Assembly: GCA_000432595.1 (NCBI GenBank)
Contig: HF996867.1
Coordinates: forward strand, 67,504 to 131,503
Origin: Clostridium sp. CAG:710
GTDB lineage: Bacteria > Bacillota_I > Bacilli_A > RF39 > UBA660
Direction: 5' to 3'
Length of the DNA: 64,000 nucleotides
Shown: positions 34,505 through 42,891 of the stretch, piece by piece
Position numbering within the stretch: position 1 is the stretch's first letter
Layout of the letters: each line of letters begins with the position of its first letter
Made by a program: the position numbers and the translations under genes
Notes under the pieces: model-generated
Told to the model about the DNA's origin: nothing
The model's database searches: none
What the model saw: only the letters and a program-made list of their open reading frames with translations

Positions 34505-34924
34505 ATGAAACAAGGATATATTTTTGAATACCTTAATGAGAATGATTTTAGAAAAAAAGAAAGAACAGTAAGAAAGTATAACATGCTTGCTTATAAAAAA
34601 TTAACATTTGAATATTATCCAGAAATGAGAAATGGTAATTTCTTAGGAGAAGTAGTAAGTGTAAATAAAAAAGAGAAAACTAAAGACTATGAATTAAAAC
34701 TTCCTACAGATGAATTATTTGCAAAAGTTCATGGTGAAATAAGACTTCATTACACTGTATATGATGACAAAAACATTATATTACTTACAAATATAACTCC
34801 AGAAGGAATATTAGATGAAGCTCATAGAGCAGAATTATCTACTTATAAAGGTGTTATGATTTCTAAATCAAATCCAGAAAAAGATATGTTTAAAATAAAT
34901 TTATTAAATATGTTACAAAAATAG
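34505..34924 (+). CDS. Unknown conserved-looking soluble protein
   Basis: 139 aa with AGGGGG before the ATG and the strongest promoter of the window about 60 bp upstream. It is monocistronic. The sequence alternates charged helix and beta strand (YELKLPTDELFAKVHGEIRL, HYTVYDDKNIILLTNITPEG), lacks Cys and has no membrane segment. Strong expression signals point to an abundant housekeeping or structural protein. The family is not recognised. Confidence 0.6.
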   Translation: MKQGYIFEYLNENDFRKKERTVRKYNMLAYKKLTFEYYPEMRNGNFLGEVVSVNKKEKTKDYELKLPTDELFAKVHGEIRLHYTVYDDKNIILLTNITPEGILDEAHRAELSTYKGVMISKSNPEKDMFKINLLNMLQK

Positions 34925-34981
34925 CCAATTATGACTATTTTTTTTTATTTAAAAATTGTATAATTATACTAGGTGATGATA

Positions 34982-35377
34982 GTGAAAAATAATAAAGGAT
35001 TTACATTAGTAGAAACAATAGCGGTTATTATTATATTAGGAGTTGTATTGTCAATAGCAGTACCCTCTATAACAAACGTAGTAAAAAGTACAAATAAAAA
35101 CAGAATGATATCAGATGCAGAAACATTTATTTCAGAAGTAAAAGAATATGTTGAAAGTGATACAATAGGGAATACTCCAAGTGACAACAAATATACATTG
35201 GAAGATATTAAAGGTAAAACCAAATTAAGTAAGTCTCCATATGGCGAGGAATATAAAAAAAATTCATATGTAGATATTACTAATTACAGTGTATGCTTAA
35301 CAGATGGTGAATACAAAGCTACTACTGAGACAGAAGGAAGTATTAAAGTAGAGAAAGGAAACTGCTCAAATGGATAA
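34982..35377 (+). CDS. Type IV pilin-like (pseudopilin) protein 1
   Basis: About 131 aa from the GTG at 34982, preferred because AGGTG lies 6 nt upstream; the upstream GTG and ATG overlap that site. The class III signal NNKGFTLVETIAVIIILGVV gives prepilin peptidase cleavage after Gly, N-methyl Phe and the invariant Glu5, followed by VLSIAVPSI. The globular part has two Cys (VCLTDG and GNCSNG) able to form a C-terminal disulfide loop. It is exported by a type II/IV pilus-like assembly machine. It overlaps the next pseudopilin gene by 8 bp. Confidence 0.82.
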   Translation: MKNNKGFTLVETIAVIIILGVVLSIAVPSITNVVKSTNKNRMISDAETFISEVKEYVESDTIGNTPSDNKYTLEDIKGKTKLSKSPYGEEYKKNSYVDITNYSVCLTDGEYKATTETEGSIKVEKGNCSNG

Positions 35378-35789
35378 AAAAGGGTTTACACTAATTGAGT
35401 TAATATTAGTAATAGGAATAATAGGAGTAATACTAGCCTTTGCAATACCAAATGTAACAACAACATTAGAAAAAAATAAAAAGGATCAAATGATCGCAGA
35501 TGCAAAAGATATGGCAGAAAAAGCTAAGAACTGCCTCTTAACAAAAGGCTACGATGCTTGCCAAAGTCAAAGTCTTAATGATCTAGACACACGAAATGAA
35601 ATAAAAGATTCACCTTATGGTGCTCAATATAATAGAAATGATTCAAAAGTAGTTATTAGAAAGAATGAAAAAGAAAATAAATACGAATACCATATCACAT
35701 TAACAGATGGAAAAATGGAAATTAGTAAGGTTGAATTAAACGAGTTAAATGGAAATGATAAATATAATAAAATAACTGAAGTAAACTAG
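35370..35789 (+). CDS. Type IV pilin-like (pseudopilin) protein 2
   Basis: 139 aa. MDKKGFTLIELILVIGIIGV is a textbook prepilin leader with cleavage after Gly5 and Glu at +5. The rest has Cys53 and Cys63 (NCLLTKGYDACQ) and a DSPYGAQYNRNDSKV motif similar to the SPYGEEYKKN of the preceding gene, so the two arose by duplication. Translationally coupled to it by an 8-bp overlap. A minor pseudopilin role in DNA uptake or protein secretion is plausible. The assembly ATPase and prepilin peptidase are not in this window. Confidence 0.82.
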   Translation: MDKKGFTLIELILVIGIIGVILAFAIPNVTTTLEKNKKDQMIADAKDMAEKAKNCLLTKGYDACQSQSLNDLDTRNEIKDSPYGAQYNRNDSKVVIRKNEKENKYEYHITLTDGKMEISKVELNELNGNDKYNKITEVN

Positions 35790-35834
35790 CACAACAAAAT
35801 AATGTAAATATTGTCAATTTATTAATTGTTGCAA

Positions 35835-35863
35835 TTGACTGAAAAACTTTTTTGTGATAGTAT
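35835..35863 (+). promoter_or_regulatory. Promoter of third pseudopilin gene
   Basis: TTGACT, 17-bp spacer, TAGTAT, about 30 bp before the start codon. Confidence 0.7.
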
Positions 35864-35892
35864 TAATACATAAGATAGAAAGGAAGATAGAG

Positions 35893-36396
35893 ATGAAAAA
35901 AACAAATAAAAAAGGATTCACATTAGTTGAATTATTAGCCGTTATAGTTATATTAGGTGTATTACTAATGATTGCAGTACCAGCAGTTCAAAATGTAATT
36001 AAGTCGTCAAGAAAGAAAGCATTTGAAAGTGCTGCGAAGCTAGCAATTGAAAATGCTGAAACAATGGCATCTTCATATAATATTTCGGGTTCAGCAGGAC
36101 AATGTATTGTTTTTATTAATGACCAAAACTATACACCTAAAGGGGGTACTGCTACTAACTATAAAGGAATGGAATTGGAAAGAGGAGATTTTGGAACTAA
36201 CGCAATCGGGTATATTCGTATAGACACAGAAGGTAAGGGAACAATTTATATACAAAATGATGCATATGCTATTCTTGAAAAAACTCTTAAAAATTCTGCT
36301 GACCTTGGAACTACGGCTAGTAGTGGTAGTACTAAAACACAAGCAACCCCAAAAAGTGGAGAATATGCTGTTTGCCAATGGGTAGAAACAAAATAG
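35893..36396 (+). CDS. Type IV pilin-like protein 3 (probable major pilin)
   Basis: 167 aa from the ATG at 35893 (AAAGGAAG 6 nt upstream; the upstream in-frame ATG at 35854 lies in the promoter). KKGFTLVELLAVIVILGVLL is the prepilin leader and transmembrane helix. The globular domain has Cys in GQCIVFIND and VCQWVETK, a probable disulfide. The Gly/Ser/Thr-rich segment near 145-160 is a surface loop. Having its own promoter and being the longest suggests that this is the more abundant subunit. An intrinsic terminator follows. Confidence 0.85.
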   Translation: MKKTNKKGFTLVELLAVIVILGVLLMIAVPAVQNVIKSSRKKAFESAAKLAIENAETMASSYNISGSAGQCIVFINDQNYTPKGGTATNYKGMELERGDFGTNAIGYIRIDTEGKGTIYIQNDAYAILEKTLKNSADLGTTASSGSTKTQATPKSGEYAVCQWVETK

Positions 36397-36401
36397 TGAT
36401 C

Positions 36402-36424
36402 AGGTCTAATTTAGACCTTTTTCT
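36402..36424 (+). terminator. Intrinsic terminator
   Basis: AGGTCT-aattt-AGACCT followed by TTTTTC. Confidence 0.8.
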
Positions 36425-36462
36425 TTTGCCAAAATTTTGATATACTTTTATTGGTGGTAAAT

Positions 36463-37356
36463 ATGTTAATAATAGGATCTCATGTATCTTTCAATAAAGA
36501 AACACAACTACTAGGTAGTTTAAAAGAAGCTCTTGGATATGGAGAAAATACATTTATGTTTTATACAGGGGCACCACAAAATACTAATAGATGTAGTATT
36601 AATGATGGATTAACTTTAGAAGCATTAACTTTAATGAAATCAAATAATATTGATTATTCAAAAGTAATAGTACATGCTCCATATATAATAAATCTTGCTA
36701 ATAGAAAAGAAGAAGATAAGTTCAATTTTTCAATAAGATTTTTGACTGAAGAGGTAGAACGCTGTGATAAGTTAGGTATTAAATACATGGTTCTTCATCC
36801 AGGGAGTCATGTTGGATGTGGAATAGATACTGGTATAGAAAACATAATAAATGGTTTAAATACTATTTTAGATAATATTTCATTTGAAGATAATAATGTG
36901 ATAATACTTCTTGAAACAATGGCAGGAAAAGGTACTGAAGTAGGCAGTAACTTTAATGAAATTAAAAGAATAATAAATGGTGTCAATAATAAAAATAGAA
37001 TTGGTGTATGTATGGATACATGTCATTTAAATGATGCTGGTTATGATGTTACAGATTTTGATTTATTACTTGATGAATTTGATAAAGAAGTAGGACTTTC
37101 TTATTTAAAATGTATTCACATTAATGATAGTAAGAATCCTAAAGGAGCTAGAAAAGATAGACACGAAAATATAGGATTTGGTTACATTGGTTTTGATGCC
37201 TTAATAAATATTATTTATAATAAAAGAATTGAAGATATTCCAAAAATACTTGAAACACCATGGGTAGGAGAATATCCACCATATAAAGAAGAAATAGAAA
37301 TGATTAAAAATAAAGAGTTTGATCCAGAATTAAAGGAGAAACTAGAAAACATCTAA
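36463..37356 (+). CDS. nfo: Deoxyribonuclease IV (AP endonuclease)
   Basis: 297 aa from the ATG at 36463. TIM-barrel with the trinuclear zinc ligands of endonuclease IV: IGSHVSF, VHAPYIINLA, LHPGSHVG, LETMAGKGTEVG, CMDTCHLNDAGYD, HINDSKNPKGARKDRHENIG and LETPW. It cleaves 5' to abasic sites in base excision repair. The length is typical. GGTGG is the only ribosome binding site, making the exact start (36451 GTG or 36463 ATG) slightly uncertain. Terminated by a good hairpin. Confidence 0.95.
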   Translation: MLIIGSHVSFNKETQLLGSLKEALGYGENTFMFYTGAPQNTNRCSINDGLTLEALTLMKSNNIDYSKVIVHAPYIINLANRKEEDKFNFSIRFLTEEVERCDKLGIKYMVLHPGSHVGCGIDTGIENIINGLNTILDNISFEDNNVIILLETMAGKGTEVGSNFNEIKRIINGVNNKNRIGVCMDTCHLNDAGYDVTDFDLLLDEFDKEVGLSYLKCIHINDSKNPKGARKDRHENIGFGYIGFDALINIIYNKRIEDIPKILETPWVGEYPPYKEEIEMIKNKEFDPELKEKLENI

Positions 37357-37380
37357 AGCGCTTAAAAAGTGCTTTTTTTT
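37355..37380 (+). terminator. Intrinsic terminator of nfo
   Basis: AAAGCGCTT-AAA-AAGTGCTTT followed by T8. Confidence 0.85.
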
Positions 37381-37407
37381 TGAACTTTTTTAGGAAAAAA
37401 TAAATAT

Positions 37408-38418
37408 ATGTGTAATATTTATAATAGAAGTAATAGAAAAGGAGAAAAAAGCACGAGAGAAAACAAAATAATATTATTTGAAAATCAAGAAGTAAAATTA
37501 GAAGTAAATATGAAAGATGAAACCGTATGGTTATCACTAGAGCAAATGGCAGAGTTGTTTAGCAGGGATAGAACGGTTATTGCTAGACATATAAACAATA
37601 TTTTTAAAGATAATGAATTAGATAAAAATGAGGTATGTGCAAAATTTGCACATACCACTAAACATGGTGCAATATCGGACAAAAGTCAAACCAGAGAATT
37701 AATTTATTATAATCTTGATATGATAATCAGCGTTGGTTATCGTGTAAAATCTAAAAATGGTATTATATTTAGAAAATGGGCAACAAAAGTTTTAAAAGAT
37801 TATATGATTAAAGGATATGCAGTTAATCAAAAAAGATTAGAATATCTTGAAGAAACAATTAAATTAATAGATATTGCAGGAAGAATGGATGCCGAATTAA
37901 AAGGTAGTGAAGCCTGGGAAATAATTAAAGTAATAAATAACTATTCAAGTGCCCTAAGTTTACTTGACGATTATGATCATAAAAGAATAACCAAACCAAT
38001 GGGTACTAAAAATGATAAACAAGTTACCTATGAAGATTGTATGAATATAATTGGTAAACTTAAATTTAATAGTGATAGCAATTTATTTGCGTTAGAAAGA
38101 AATGAAGGTTTAAAAGAGATTATAGGTACCATATATCAATCTTTTGATGGTAAAGATTTATATTCTACTATAGAGGAAAAAGCAGCTAATTTCTTATATT
38201 TAATTACAAAAAATCATACTTTTATTGATGGCAATAAAAGAATAGCTGCCACACTATTTATATATTTTCTAGAATTCTACAATATTCTTTATAATGAAAA
38301 TGGACAAGTTATAGATAATAATACACTTGTTGCAATTACACTACTTATAGCGCAGTCTAATCCTAAAGAAAAGGAAATATTAATTGCTTTAGTAATGAAC
38401 TTCTTAAATAATAAATAA
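37408..38418 (+). CDS. RhuM-family protein with C-terminal Fic/Doc domain
   Basis: 336 aa as annotated. The N-terminal RhuM domain (ILFENQEVKLEV, VWLSLEQMAELFSRDRTVIARH, VCAKFAHTTKHG, RELIYYNLDMIISVGYRVKS) is followed by a Fic/Doc core with HTFIDGNKRIAA at 270-281, close to HPFxDGNxR of AMP-transferases. Similar RhuM-Fic proteins occur with mobile DNA and toxin-like modules. The ATG at 37408 has no ribosome binding site. AAGGAG lies 8 nt before the ACG codon at 37453 (Thr16), where RhuM homologues normally begin (RENKIILFE), so the original start may be ACG or a mutated ATG. Confidence 0.75.
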   Translation: MCNIYNRSNRKGEKSTRENKIILFENQEVKLEVNMKDETVWLSLEQMAELFSRDRTVIARHINNIFKDNELDKNEVCAKFAHTTKHGAISDKSQTRELIYYNLDMIISVGYRVKSKNGIIFRKWATKVLKDYMIKGYAVNQKRLEYLEETIKLIDIAGRMDAELKGSEAWEIIKVINNYSSALSLLDDYDHKRITKPMGTKNDKQVTYEDCMNIIGKLKFNSDSNLFALERNEGLKEIIGTIYQSFDGKDLYSTIEEKAANFLYLITKNHTFIDGNKRIAATLFIYFLEFYNILYNENGQVIDNNTLVAITLLIAQSNPKEKEILIALVMNFLNNK

Positions 38419-38445
38419 TTAATAAATTGCAATAAAAAAGATAAA

Positions 38446-38700
38446 TCAATTCAATTTATCTTTTAAATCTGTATAAATTTTATATAAAGAATCAAACACT
38501 TGAGGTCTTAATTTTTCTTTTAATTCTAGAATTAAATCATTAGGATTTCCCTTATAAAACTCTCTCCAATAATTTTTTGCATATAAATATAATACTTTAA
38601 CTTCATCATCATTTAAACTAATATTTTTTCTTTTTGAATATTGAATTATATCATCCTCAGTTAACTTATTTACATAATCTCTTATTATAATTTCGTACAT
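38446..38700 (-). CDS. Unknown small protein
   Basis: 84 aa with an excellent AGGAGG 7 nt before the ATG. Helical and acidic, with LTEDDIIQYSKRKNISLNDD then EVKVLYLYAKNYWREFYKG, resembling a small YlbF/DUF-type bacillar protein, but I cannot name the family. It ends with TGA. It diverges from the penicillin-binding protein gene and lies 27 bp from the convergent RhuM-Fic gene. Confidence 0.6.
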   Translation of the reverse strand: MYEIIIRDYVNKLTEDDIIQYSKRKNISLNDDEVKVLYLYAKNYWREFYKGNPNDLILELKEKLRPQVFDSLYKIYTDLKDKLN

Positions 38701-38757
38701 AAAATTCCTCCTATAAAATTATATGAAATAACTTTTAAAATATTAGGCAAACTAATA

Positions 38758-40812
38758 GTGGTGAATAATATGTTTAGAAAAAATAAATTAAAAAAGAATA
38801 ATAAATCTATAGAAGATAAAAGATTTACATTTTTAGGGGTGATAGTTGTATTATCATTTGTCTTTATAGCAATCAATCTCTTTAGAATAATAATAGTTGA
38901 TAAAGAAATATATACAAAAAACTTATCGGTTTTAACATCTTCAACAGTATATGGTGATACTCCACCTAGAGGAAGAATATATGATAGAAACCATAAGCTA
39001 TTAGTAGATAATAAATCTATTCCAGTTATTTTATATAAAAAACCTAAAAAAATAACTTCTAAGGAAGAAATAGATCTAGCATATAAAATATCTAAAGTAA
39101 TAGACGTTGATTACTCTAAATTAGATAAAATTAATCTTAAAGAGTTTTGGATAGAGCAAAACAAGACTCTTGCGAATAAAAAAATCACAGATGAAGAGTG
39201 GAATAAATTAAAAAATAGAAAATTAAATATGGAAGAAATAAGAAAGATAAAACTAGATAGAATTACAGATGAGGAATTATCTTCATACAATGATTTGGAT
39301 AAAGAATCTGCATATATTTACTACCTAATGAATAAGGGATATTCTTATCAAGAAAAAATAATAAAAAAAGAAAACATAACAGATGAAGAAATGGCATACA
39401 TCGCAGAACACAAAGATAAATTATCTGGATTTGATGTATCATATAAATGGACAAGAGTTTATCCATATGGAGATATTTTTAGAACTATTTTAGGAAATGT
39501 TTCAACAATAAGTGCAGAAGACAAAAAAGAATATTTAAGTAAAGGCTATTTGTTAAGTGATGAAGTAGGAGTAAGTTATCTAGAAAAACAATATGAAGAT
39601 ATATTAAAGGGTGAGAAAGCAACTTATAAACTAGAGAATAACAACCTAGTTTTAAAAACCGAAGGCAAAAGAGGTAATGACATTGTACTAACAATAGATA
39701 TAGAGCTTCAAAAAGAAATAGAAGCTATATTAGAAGAAGAGGTTGTAAAAGCAAAAAAAGAGCCTGCGACTGATTACTATAATAGAAGTTATGTTGTAAT
39801 ACAACAACCAAATACAGGTGAAATACTTGCGATGAGTGGGAAACAAGTAGTTAAAAGTGGAAAAGAATATAAAGTATATGATGTTACTAGTGGTATAGTA
39901 ACTAATCCGATGACACCAGGGAGTGTAGTTAAGGGTGCATCTATGTTAGTAGGATACAATACATCTGCCATAAAGATGGGAGAGAGAATGAATGATTCTT
40001 GTATTAAAATATATATGAAACCAAAAAAATGCTCATGGAAGACTCTAGGAAGAATTAATGATATAGATGCTCTTGCATATTCTTCAAATATTTATCAGTT
40101 TAAAACCGCGATGAAGGTAGATGGTTATAACTATACATATAATGGAAAATGGCAAGCAAAAAAAGAATCATTTGATGCATATAGAGATATATTTAAACAA
40201 TTTGGTTTGGGGGTAAAAACAGGAATAGACTTACCAGTAGAAAGTGTTGGTAACATAGGAAAAAACTATAGTTCAGACTTATTACTTAACTTTGCGATAG
40301 GTCAATATGATACCTATACCGCAATGCAGTTATCTCAATATATTAATACATTTGCATCAAATGGAGTAAGGTATCAACCCCATTTATTAAAAAGCGTTTA
40401 TTCTAGTAGTAGTAATAATGAACTAGGTGAATTAATGTATGAAGTTGATCCAATTGTACTAAACAAGGTAAATGTTAAAGATGAATACATAGAAAGGGTA
40501 CAAAAAGGTCTAAGGGCAGTTATAAAATATGGACTTGGTAAAAATATAATGGGAAATATGAAAGATGGTAGTGGTAAAACAGGAACCAGTGAATCATTCC
40601 TAGATACAGATTTAGATGGTAAAGTCGATACAGAAACACTATCAAATGCATTTGTTGGATATGCACCTACAAAAGATCCTGTTATGAGTATTACAGTAAC
40701 ATCTCCAGATTTGGTAAATCCAAACAGTAAATCTAGGGGAAGAAGCTACCTAAATCATCGCTTAACTAGGCTAATTTCCAATAAATTCTTCGAAATATAC
40801 AATAATAGTTAA
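38758..40812 (+). CDS. Class B penicillin-binding protein (PBP2/FtsI-type transpeptidase)
   Basis: 684 aa. A short basic cytoplasmic tail precedes one membrane anchor (about 25-45) and the dimerisation domain with TPPRGRIYDRNHKLLVDN. The transpeptidase domain has SVVK in TPGSVVKGASM, SSN in AYSSNIYQ and KTGT in GSGKTGTSES. It cross-links peptidoglycan during elongation or division, outside the membrane, and is a beta-lactam target. GTG (38758), GTG (38761) and ATG (38770) starts are all possible; GGTG 7 nt before the ATG favours 38770. A second region at about 110-230 with repeated ITDEE motifs is lineage-specific. Monocistronic. Confidence 0.9.
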   Translation: MVNNMFRKNKLKKNNKSIEDKRFTFLGVIVVLSFVFIAINLFRIIIVDKEIYTKNLSVLTSSTVYGDTPPRGRIYDRNHKLLVDNKSIPVILYKKPKKITSKEEIDLAYKISKVIDVDYSKLDKINLKEFWIEQNKTLANKKITDEEWNKLKNRKLNMEEIRKIKLDRITDEELSSYNDLDKESAYIYYLMNKGYSYQEKIIKKENITDEEMAYIAEHKDKLSGFDVSYKWTRVYPYGDIFRTILGNVSTISAEDKKEYLSKGYLLSDEVGVSYLEKQYEDILKGEKATYKLENNNLVLKTEGKRGNDIVLTIDIELQKEIEAILEEEVVKAKKEPATDYYNRSYVVIQQPNTGEILAMSGKQVVKSGKEYKVYDVTSGIVTNPMTPGSVVKGASMLVGYNTSAIKMGERMNDSCIKIYMKPKKCSWKTLGRINDIDALAYSSNIYQFKTAMKVDGYNYTYNGKWQAKKESFDAYRDIFKQFGLGVKTGIDLPVESVGNIGKNYSSDLLLNFAIGQYDTYTAMQLSQYINTFASNGVRYQPHLLKSVYSSSSNNELGELMYEVDPIVLNKVNVKDEYIERVQKGLRAVIKYGLGKNIMGNMKDGSGKTGTSESFLDTDLDGKVDTETLSNAFVGYAPTKDPVMSITVTSPDLVNPNSKSRGRSYLNHRLTRLISNKFFEIYNNS

Positions 40813-40819
40813 AAAACTT

Positions 40820-40848
40820 TTGGCAAAATTCAAATTATCTGGTATAAT
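40820..40848 (+). promoter_or_regulatory. Promoter of rpmG-efp operon
   Basis: TTGGCA, 17-bp spacer, TATAAT preceded by an extended TGG. Confidence 0.8.
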
Positions 40849-40875
40849 ACCAATAGAAAACGAGGAGGGATAATA

Positions 40876-41040
40876 ATGGCAAAGGTAGGAAATAGACAAA
40901 ATAAAACTCTAGTATGTACAGTTTGTAGTTCAGAAAACTATCGTACAGACAAGAATGTAAAAAATACAACTGATCGTTTAGAATTAAACAAATATTGTCC
41001 AAAATGTCAAAAACATACAACACATAAAGAAAAGAAATAG
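40876..41040 (+). CDS. rpmG: 50S ribosomal protein L33
   Basis: 54 aa, too short for usual long-ORF lists, with GAGGAGGG 7 nt before the ATG. Zinc-type L33: [14 protein letters not shown] carries the first Cxx[14 protein letters not shown] the second; the LELNKYCP block is the family signature. It is a component of the large ribosomal subunit. Followed by a 46-aa ORF and efp, so all three are probably transcribed together. Confidence 0.95.
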   Translation: MAKVGNRQNKTLVCTVCSSENYRTDKNVKNTTDRLELNKYCPKCQKHTTHKEKK

Positions 41041-41065
41041 TTATAAAAATTCAGGGAGTTTATAA

Positions 41066-41206
41066 GTGGAAAAAATAACTAATGTAAGACTAAGAGAATC
41101 GACAATAAAAAAATTAAACACAAGTGAATCAAAAGATTCAAATAAAAAAGAAAAAACGAAAATAAGAAATAATCCCAAAAGAAAGGGGAGAATATACAAT
41201 GATTAA
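41066..41206 (+). CDS. Small basic protein between rpmG and efp
   Basis: 46 aa, GTG start with AGGGAG 7 nt upstream. Very Lys/Ser/Asn-rich (LNTSESKDSNKKEKTKIRNN) without hydrophobic segments. In many Firmicutes secE follows rpmG; here the sequence has the basic start of such a protein but no transmembrane helix, so it may be the remnant of SecE or an unrelated ribosome-associated peptide. It overlaps the efp start by 8 bp, allowing translational coupling. Confidence 0.4.
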   Translation: MEKITNVRLRESTIKKLNTSESKDSNKKEKTKIRNNPKRKGRIYND

Positions 41207-41756
41207 TGTAAATGATATAAAAAATGGAATGACAGTTAAAATAGACAACAATATCTATACAGTAGTAGAATTTCAACATGTTAAACCAGGTAAAGGTTCA
41301 GCCTTTGTTAGAACTAAATTAAAAAATATAAGAACTGGTGCAACTACAGAAATTACATTTAATGCTGGAGTAAAAATAGAAACTGCACGTGTTGAAAAAC
41401 AAAACATGCAATTCTTATATAGTCAAGGTGATACATATTACTTTATGAATATGCAAACTTATGACCAAATTGAACTTAATAAATCTTCACTTGGAGATAA
41501 TGCTAAATTCTTAAAAGAAAACTTAGAAGTAATTATCTCTTTCTATGAGGGAGAAGTTGTAGGAGTAATTTTACCAGATAAAATAGAATACCTTATAACT
41601 AAATCAGATCCAGGTGTTAAAGGAAATACTACATCAACTGCAATGAAAGATGCTGAACTAGAAACAGGAATGGTTATAAAAGTTCCAATGTTTATTAGTG
41701 AAGGTGAAAGAATTCTTGTATCAACTGCAGATGGAAAATATGTATCAAGAGCGTAA
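41199..41756 (+). CDS. efp: Translation elongation factor P
   Basis: 185 aa, full family length, AAAGGGGAG upstream. Three OB-type domains: the N-terminal KOW-like domain with Lys32 in KPGKGSAFVRTKLKN (the tip residue that enters the peptidyl-transferase centre, modified in some bacteria), and the C-terminal domain with VKGNTTSTAMKDAELETG and VPMFISEGERILV. It relieves ribosome stalling at polyproline. No modification gene is nearby. Confidence 0.97.
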   Translation: MINVNDIKNGMTVKIDNNIYTVVEFQHVKPGKGSAFVRTKLKNIRTGATTEITFNAGVKIETARVEKQNMQFLYSQGDTYYFMNMQTYDQIELNKSSLGDNAKFLKENLEVIISFYEGEVVGVILPDKIEYLITKSDPGVKGNTTSTAMKDAELETGMVIKVPMFISEGERILVSTADGKYVSRA

Positions 41757-41785
41757 GCTCTTTTTTTGTTTATAAGAATAATAGC

Positions 41786-42280
41786 TTATTTTACTAAATA
41801 CGGACTAAATGTTAAAAAAGCATCTATTGTAAAAAGGGTTATTAAAACATAGCTTACAGGTCTAGGAATTTTTGTTATAAATTTATCTAAAATTGGCTTA
41901 ATTATATAGATAATTAAAAGTGAAGATATTCCCCAAATAAAAGACATTTTTAATGAAGTATATCTAAATATTGAAAAGGGTCCATTACTATAATCCCAAA
42001 AAGTAACTCTAAATAACTTTTCTATTAAAATACCGCTAATAAGTTCCATAAAAGATAATATTATAAAACCAATTAAAAATACAATAATAGGTTTAGAAAT
42101 TTTATTTAATTTAAATATTTTATTTACAAGTTTATATAAATATATAACAATACAAACACCAATTCCATAAATAGGAGTCCACCATCCAAAGAAAATTCCA
42201 CTATCTTTTGTAACGTAAAAGAAGTCTTCTATAAAATGTCCAAGGATAGAAAATAAAAAGAAAGTATTTACATAATACAT
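41786..42280 (-). CDS. Putative ABC-transporter type membrane protein (DUF1113-like)
   Basis: 164 aa with four to five membrane segments. WWTPIYGIGVCIVIYLY, FMELISGILIEKLFRVTFWD followed by YSNGPFSIFRYTS, and MSFIWGISSLLIIY match the small family annotated as putative ABC transporter permease (CmpB-like, DUF1113). No ATPase partner is adjacent. Substrate unknown. It converges with efp; no clear hairpin separates them. Confidence 0.7.
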   Translation of the reverse strand: MYYVNTFFLFSILGHFIEDFFYVTKDSGIFFGWWTPIYGIGVCIVIYLYKLVNKIFKLNKISKPIIVFLIGFIILSFMELISGILIEKLFRVTFWDYSNGPFSIFRYTSLKMSFIWGISSLLIIYIIKPILDKFITKIPRPVSYVLITLFTIDAFLTFSPYLVK

Positions 42281-42377
42281 ATAATCACCATTAATATAAT
42301 GTATATTAGTAACAAAAATTATTCTTGTTAAATATAAATATTTGTGGTATTCTAACTAACATGAAGGAGAATATCAT

Positions 42378-42605
42378 ATGGAAAATTTAGAAAATATAAA
42401 TTTAGGAAAATATACAGGTGAGTTCCTATGCTTAGACAAAATGCATATTAATGATAAAGACTACCTATATTTAATAGGTTATAACACACCAGAATTATTA
42501 GTTGTAGAACAAAGAAATGATGAACTAATACAGTCAAGTAAAGAAACAACTAAAGTAATGATGAAAGAATTCACAAAAAGACTAATTTCTAAGCAGAATG
42601 ATTAA
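42378..42605 (+). CDS. Unknown small protein
   Basis: 75 aa with AAGGAG 9 nt before the ATG. Acidic-neutral, alternating beta strand and turn (GEFLCLDKMHINDKDYLYLI, GYNTPELLVVEQRN), then a C-terminal helix rich in Lys. No family recognised. It has a promoter-like region (TTGTTA...TATTCT weak) and sits just before the ileS T-box. Confidence 0.55.
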   Translation: MENLENINLGKYTGEFLCLDKMHINDKDYLYLIGYNTPELLVVEQRNDELIQSSKETTKVMMKEFTKRLISKQND

Positions 42606-42622
42606 TAAAATAACCTAAATTA

Positions 42623-42651
42623 TTGAAATACTAAAATAATTATGCTATATT
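42623..42651 (+). promoter_or_regulatory. Promoter of ileS T-box transcript
   Basis: TTGAAA, 17-bp spacer, TATATT. Confidence 0.75.
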
Positions 42652-42657
42652 TAATAA

Positions 42658-42874
42658 TGTTGAAAGCAAATGCGAAAGACGTAATTAAGTAATTCTTTAA
42701 AAGAGAGTCTAGTATGGTGAAAATAGACAAAGATAGCTTAATTAAGATCACTTTCAAGTGCGTTTTATGGATAAGATAAAAACGGTAACGCGTTATAGTT
42801 TTAAGTGCATAGTTTAACTATGAATTAAGGTGGTAACACGGTAACTCGTCCTTTTGCAAGGAACGAGTTTTTTT
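42658..42874 (+). promoter_or_regulatory. Ile T-box riboswitch controlling ileS
   Basis: Stem I is closed by GAAAG...CTTTC and TAATTAAG...CTTAATTA, leaving AGATCA opposite ACG as the specifier loop; ATC is an Ile codon. The T-box sequence AAGGTGGTAACACGG (about 42827-42841) is followed by the terminator AACTCGT...ACGAGTT and T7. Uncharged tRNA-Ile pairs with both sites and prevents termination, raising IleRS synthesis. Confidence 0.93.
42843..42874 (+). terminator. T-box terminator
   Basis: AACTCGT / ACGAGTT with inner CCTT / AAGG, followed by T7; competes with the antiterminator. Confidence 0.9.
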
Positions 42875-42891
42875 AATTTAAGGAGGGAATT

